Below, piece by piece: positions 7,071 through 9,821 of a stretch of DNA of 9,821 nt. Source of the DNA: an uncultured Selenomonadales bacterium (GTDB lineage Bacteria > Bacillota > Negativicutes > Selenomonadales > Selenomonadaceae); NCBI GenBank assembly GCA_937915885.1, contig CALGGP010000366.1, positions 1 to 9,821 on the forward strand, given 5' to 3'. The notes beneath the pieces were generated by a model. It was given only the letters and a program-made list of their open reading frames with translations. It was not told where the DNA came from and searched no databases. The first letter of the stretch is position 1. The number at the start of each line of letters is the position of its first letter. The position numbers and the translations under genes were made by a program.

Positions 7071-7076
7071 ATCTGA

Positions 7077-7111
7077 TTCCGCGCGGAGTGCGGGGCGACG
7101 AAATTTTTTTT
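7077..7111 (+). terminator. Weak candidate terminator after the polyprenyl synthase
   Basis: A short stem (TTCCGC 7077-7082 with GCGGGG 7090-7095, including G-U pairs) is followed by a run of eight Ts at 7104-7111. The eight bases between stem and T-run are more than an intrinsic terminator normally has, so this is only a possibility. Confidence 0.25.
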
Positions 7112-7112
7112 A

Positions 7113-7285
7113 GGGCGCCGCCGACGTGGGCGGTTGCCTTTGACGCGGGCGCTCGAATTTGAAGAAAGGGCGCCGTCGACGCGGGCGGTTGCCTTCGACG
7201 CGGGCGGGCGCTCGAATCTGAAGAAAGGGCGCCGTCGACGCGGGCGGTTGCCTTCGATGTGGGCGGGCGCTCGAATCTGAAGAAA
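7113..7285 (+). repeat. Tandem repeat, three units of 55, 59 and 59 bp (tail of copy 3)
   Basis: Units start with GGGCGCC at 7113, 7168 and 7227, and the next GGGCGCC (7286) opens head copy 3. Each reads GGGCGCCG[T/C]CGACG, then CGGGCGGTTGCCTT, then a second CGACGCGGGCGG block, then GCTCGAAT-TGAAGAA. The second and third units are almost identical; the first lacks four bases near its middle. The array fills the gap between two convergent genes. No coding potential is supported. Confidence 0.9.
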
Positions 7286-7364
7286 GGGCGCCGCCGACGC
7301 AGGGTGGGAACCACGGGATCAGTTGGGCGCCGACCTCGACGGGTGGGAGCGGCGGCGGCGCCCC
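7286..7364 (+). repeat. GC-rich composite repeat, head copy 3
   Basis: This copy is close to the one at 23-99 in the same orientation. It begins GGGCGCCGCCGACGCAGGG, contains GTGGGAACCACGGG and CTCGACGGGTGGGAGCGG, and ends CGGCGGCGGCGCCCC. Its proximal end is 30 bp past the stop of the minus-strand membrane-protein gene. On that strand the stem is followed by TTTCTTC, so it may terminate that gene. Confidence 0.85.
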
Positions 7365-7393
7365 TGATCGATTCTTCGGGCGGGTGGGAAAAT

Positions 7394-8341
7394 TTATTTC
7401 CAGTTCTCTGTTGCCTGTTTGACGGTCTTATAAAAATTATGTATGTCGATGAATTTATTGCGGATGTATCGACAGAGTTTGACGATCGCGCCGTGCAATT
7501 TCACTCCGATCAGCTCACCAATCTTGTCGAAGATCATGCGCATCACCACGAACAACAGGATCGAAATTTTGAAGCCCATGATCGTTAGCGCGATGCCTCC
7601 GAACAACGGCAACAATAAAATCATCGCGACTTTGATCATAATGAATGAGCAGGCGACCGCGACGATCGAGCGGCTCACGCGCACAAACATTTTCGTATTC
7701 GCTCGAGCCCACGCCGATAAATCTTCGTAGGCGAGCCTCGGATTGCGGACGCATCTTATAAAAAATGCCGCCGCACGTCGACCGTAGAATTGGATCGCTT
7801 CGCCCAACTTTTGGATCAGTTTATTGATGTCGGTCGGGATGTTGGTGACGATGTTGATCAGCGTCGCCATATTAAAATCCGTCACGAAGCCGCGCATTGC
7901 TCCGAACGCGCCGCCCGCCAACCGTCCGACGGAGCCCGCAATCGATTCGGGGACGGGGAGCGCGGGAATGAACGCGGCGATGATGTATAAAATGATGGCG
8001 ACGATGCGCCCGAGGATCATTCCGAGAAAATATTTGATCACGACCGCGGGATTGCGACGGAACGCCGCCGGCAGATTGCGAAACCGACTCGGGACGCGCT
8101 TGACGACTTTGCCCTTGAGTTTCGACTCCGCCTCCGCGCGTTTGATCTCGCGCTCGTTTTCGTACTCGAGCCGTTGCGTCATGTTGATCATCTGCGCGAA
8201 CGCGCTCGCCAACGCCTTTGTGCTCTGCTGTTTCGCGCGATCGTACTGCTCGTCAAATGACTCCGTCGTCTTCATCATCTGTTGAAAGTTGTCGTGCATG
8301 CGCGTGGTCTTCATCATCTGCTGCAATTTTTTTTCGTCCAT
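7394..8341 (-). CDS. Unrecognised membrane protein coupled to the thiolase
   Basis: I do not recognise this 315-residue protein. The first 100 residues are hydrophilic and charged, with a direct 13-residue repeat at the very start: QQMMKTT at 7-13 and again at 20-26, mirrored in the DNA by a 14-base exact repeat 39 bp apart (8268-8281 and 8307-8320). Residues about 35-80 are rich in Glu, Arg, Lys and Gln and could be helical or coiled coil. Hydrophobic segments lie near 101-127 and 225-272 (probably two helices), separated by a soluble-looking region at 150-220; the tail is basic. The ATG at 8341 is chosen because GGAGGTGA lies five bases upstream, inside the end of the thiolase gene; GTG at 8350 is possible but would overlap that site. 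No signal peptide is seen. Its coupling to the thiolase suggests a shared, unknown job, perhaps in lipid or acyl-CoA metabolism at the membrane. Confidence 0.82.
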   Translation of the reverse strand: MDEKKLQQMMKTTRMHDNFQQMMKTTESFDEQYDRAKQQSTKALASAFAQMINMTQRLEYENEREIKRAEAESKLKGKVVKRVPSRFRNLPAAFRRNPAVVIKYFLGMILGRIVAIILYIIAAFIPALPVPESIAGSVGRLAGGAFGAMRGFVTDFNMATLINIVTNIPTDINKLIQKLGEAIQFYGRRAAAFFIRCVRNPRLAYEDLSAWARANTKMFVRVSRSIVAVACSFIMIKVAMILLLPLFGGIALTIMGFKISILLFVVMRMIFDKIGELIGVKLHGAIVKLCRYIRNKFIDIHNFYKTVKQATENWK

Positions 8342-8346
8342 CGCCG

Positions 8347-8354
8347 TCACCTCC
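8347..8354 (-). promoter_or_regulatory. Ribosome binding site GGAGGTGA of the membrane protein, inside the thiolase end
   Basis: GGAGGTGA ends five bases before the ATG at 8341, and its last three bases are the thiolase TGA stop. Terminating ribosomes would therefore sit on the next gene's start, a classic translational-coupling arrangement, and the site decides the start against the GTG at 8350. Confidence 0.85.
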
Positions 8355-9477
8355 GATCAATTAGAATCGCCTGACCTACGCCGCCCGCGCCCGCGATCGA
8401 CATCAGCCCGAGCCCGCCCGTCGAGCCGAGCGACTTGATCAAATGCAATAATAAAATCGCGCCGCTTGCGCCGTAAGGATGTCCGTAGGCGAGCGCCCCG
8501 CCCAATCGATTATACCGATCGATCAGCGACGGATGCGCGCGCTCAAACATTACATCGATCACCGCAAACGCTTCGTTAAATTCTATCGCGCTCAAATCTT
8601 CCCAGCGGAGATTATTTTTTTGCAATAAAAAATCGCCGGTGCTCATCGCTCCGCGCGGAGATTGTTGCGGATCGCCGCCGAACGATGCCGCCGACAAAAT
8701 TTCGGCAATCGGATTCAATTGACGGCGACGGATAAAATTTTCGGAGGCAAGCACGGCGATTGCGGCTCCGTCGTTGATCCGACAAGAGTTGCCCGCCGAA
8801 GTGACGGTGCCGTTGCCGAGCGGGAGCGGCGCGCGATCGAGCAGACGATGATCGATGCGATCACGAATGCCGTTGTCAATCGTCCAACCGTCGACGGGAA
8901 TGATGGCGTCGGATAAAATTTCCCTCGAGCGAGTCGCGCGTCGGTGACTTTCAATCGCCCACTCGTCGAGCTCATGCTTGGAAATTTTTTCGGATTGAGC
9001 AACGCGCTCTGCGCCCTCGAGCATGGCGGTCGGCGAAATTGAGTCGGGAGAAAATTGCGCGGCATAAAATCCGCCGACGATGCCGTTGACGGACGTTTGC
9101 TCGTGACGCGGATCGTTGACGTGATAAATTCTCAACGGTTGGAGCGAGGCGCTTTCGATGCCGCCGGCAATGATGCAATCGGCGAGCCCCGCGCGGATTT
9201 TTGCGAAGGCGATGGCGATGGAGGCGGCGCCCGAGGCGCATTGCATATCGACGGTCGAGGCGGGGATCGACAGATCGAGATCGGCGAGCAGAGCAGTCAA
9301 GCGGGCGATGTTGCCGCCGGTGCCGACGGCGTTGCCCAAAATAATTTCATCGACGGGCTCCGCGCGGAGCGACGACAGCAGACGGGCGCCGAGCACTTCG
9401 GGGCGGACGGATTTAAATTTTCCGTTGGAGGTGACGATCGCCGTCCGTCGCGCATCGATCACAAAAACTTTCCTCAC
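8347..9477 (-). CDS. Thiolase-family protein lacking the usual second catalytic cysteine
   Basis: This 376-residue protein matches the thiolase superfamily, enzymes that join or split acyl-CoA units. Seen are VFVIDARRTAIV at the start, the nucleophile region DMQCASGAASIAIA (Cys80), AGGIESAS, the loop around AMLEGAERVAQSEKIS, NEAFA (301-305) and GHPYGASG with catalytic His333. At the C-terminus, where classical thiolases have C-x-GGG, this protein reads SIAGAGGVGQA: the cysteine position aligns with Ala362 and no cysteine is nearby. That residue normally acts as the acid/base, so the enzyme may do a different acyl transfer or be inactive. The GTG start at 9477 is supported by AGGAGG nine bases upstream; the frame stays open to 9717, but those 80 codons read the tandem repeat. 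It is coupled to the downstream membrane protein. Confidence 0.92.
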   Translation of the reverse strand: MRKVFVIDARRTAIVTSNGKFKSVRPEVLGARLLSSLRAEPVDEIILGNAVGTGGNIARLTALLADLDLSIPASTVDMQCASGAASIAIAFAKIRAGLADCIIAGGIESASLQPLRIYHVNDPRHEQTSVNGIVGGFYAAQFSPDSISPTAMLEGAERVAQSEKISKHELDEWAIESHRRATRSREILSDAIIPVDGWTIDNGIRDRIDHRLLDRAPLPLGNGTVTSAGNSCRINDGAAIAVLASENFIRRRQLNPIAEILSAASFGGDPQQSPRGAMSTGDFLLQKNNLRWEDLSAIEFNEAFAVIDVMFERAHPSLIDRYNRLGGALAYGHPYGASGAILLLHLIKSLGSTGGLGLMSIAGAGGVGQAILIDRR

Positions 9478-9486
9478 GGCAATCGT

Positions 9487-9492
9487 CCTCCT
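9487..9492 (-). promoter_or_regulatory. Ribosome binding site AGGAGG deciding the thiolase GTG start
   Basis: A perfect AGGAGG lies nine bases before GTG 9477, and family alignment puts the start just before RKVFVIDARR. Together these rule out the longer reading frame that runs back through the repeats. Confidence 0.9.
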
Positions 9493-9519
9493 AAAATTTA
9501 TTTGCCCGGCGGTTTTAAT

Positions 9520-9600
9520 GGGGCGCCGCTCAACGCTCCCGCCCGTCGATGTCGGCGCCCAAATTTTGACAGCGATCCCCACCCCGCGTTGGCGGCGCCC
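9520..9600 (-). repeat. GC-rich composite repeat, head copy 4 (diverged, inverted)
   Basis: Read on the plus strand, this 81-bp element opens GGGGCGCCGCTCAACGCTCC, continues GCCCGTCGATGTCGGCGCCC and closes CGCGTTGGCGGCGCCC. It aligns along its whole length with the reverse complement of copy 3, although the centre has drifted. Its proximal end is 43 bp upstream of the thiolase start, matching the 47 bp of copy 2 before hemW. Confidence 0.75.
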
Positions 9601-9821
9601 TTCTTTCGGCACGACGGCACACCAACCATCGGCATTCGCCCCGCGTTGTCGGCGCCCTTCTTTCGGCACGGCGGCGCGCCAACCATCAGTATTCATCCCG
9701 CGCCGGCAGCGCGCCAACCATCGGCATTCGCCCCCGCGTTGGCGGCGCCCTTATTTCAGCACAGCGGCGCGCCAACCATCAGTATTCGTCCCCGCGCCGG
9801 CAGCGCTCCCGCCATCGGCAC
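9582..9821 (-). repeat. Tandem repeat of about 57 bp (tail of copy 4), running off the window
   Basis: Successive CGCGTT or CGCGCC cores begin at 9585, 9642, 9699, 9735 and 9793, giving spacings of 57, 57, 36 and 58 bp. Each full unit reads CGCGTTGGCGGCGCCCTT[C/A]TTTC, GGCACGGCGGCGCGCCAACC, then ATC[G/A]G[C/T]ATTCG and CCCC. The 36-bp unit lacks about 21 bases after the core. The last unit is cut by the window edge. No gene is supported here; because 57 is divisible by three the array is open in frame with the thiolase, encoding a 19-residue repeat around VPKEGRRQRGANADGW. Confidence 0.85.

Noticed and set aside
9565..9570. Plus-strand TTGACA as a promoter -35 box (also TTGACA near 4300)
   Set aside because: Neither has a plausible TATAAT-like box about 17 bp downstream, and neither has a plus-strand gene to drive; both are part of the repeats.
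9478..9717. 80-residue N-terminal extension of the thiolase
   Set aside because: It translates the tandem repeat; the GTG at 9477 has a perfect AGGAGG and matches the family start.
7113..9821. CRISPR array or integron attC ('59-base') array
   Set aside because: The 57-59 bp arrays are contiguous tandem copies with near-identical units at each locus, not constant repeats with unique spacers. They lack the GTTRRRY and RYYYAAC core sites of attC, and no cas or integrase gene is near.

Overview
The window is bacterial chromosomal DNA, moderately GC-rich, with protein genes closely spaced and broken up by four GC-rich repeat blocks. The strong AGGAGG-type ribosome sites, a hybrid histidine kinase whose H-box has the SHDIRTPMN form common in gut Clostridia and Negativicutes, the UPF0210/PFL-family gene and the HemW-type gene suggest an anaerobic Firmicutes-like organism, perhaps of the Negativicutes. 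That placement is inference and rests on a few genes. No transposase, integrase, phage gene, tRNA, rRNA or CRISPR array is visible.

Layout, left to right. The minus strand carries (reading right to left) a UPF0210 gene (5953-4592), hemW (4146-3028) and a 945-residue fusion of an APC amino-acid transporter with a histidine kinase and a receiver domain (2973-136). A back-to-back promoter region (about 5987-6058) drives the UPF0210 gene leftwards and a long-chain polyprenyl diphosphate synthase (6093-7070, plus strand) rightwards. Converging on the synthase from the right are two translationally coupled minus-strand genes: an unusual thiolase (9477-8347) and an unrecognised 315-residue membrane protein (8341-7394).

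All four larger non-coding stretches (1-135, 4147-4591, 7071-7393, 9478-9821) hold members of one repeat family. Each has an 80-bp 'head' bounded by GGGCGCC ends, and three of the four heads clearly lead into a 'tail' of tandem or degenerate units that repeat the last part of the head; the first tail is cut by the window edge. In all four cases the same end of the head faces the nearest gene at 30-47 bp, and the tail points away. The repeats run open in frame with hemW and with the thiolase, so naive gene calls would add 36 and 80 spurious N-terminal residues.

How the genes relate: hemW and the APC-kinase fusion are 54 bp apart and may share a transcript. The thiolase and the membrane protein are clearly coupled. 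The genes do not form one obvious pathway. The two items most likely to be new biology are the transporter-kinase-receiver fusion and the composite head-and-tail repeat. Third is the coupled thiolase and membrane-protein pair, in which the thiolase lacks its usual second catalytic cysteine.
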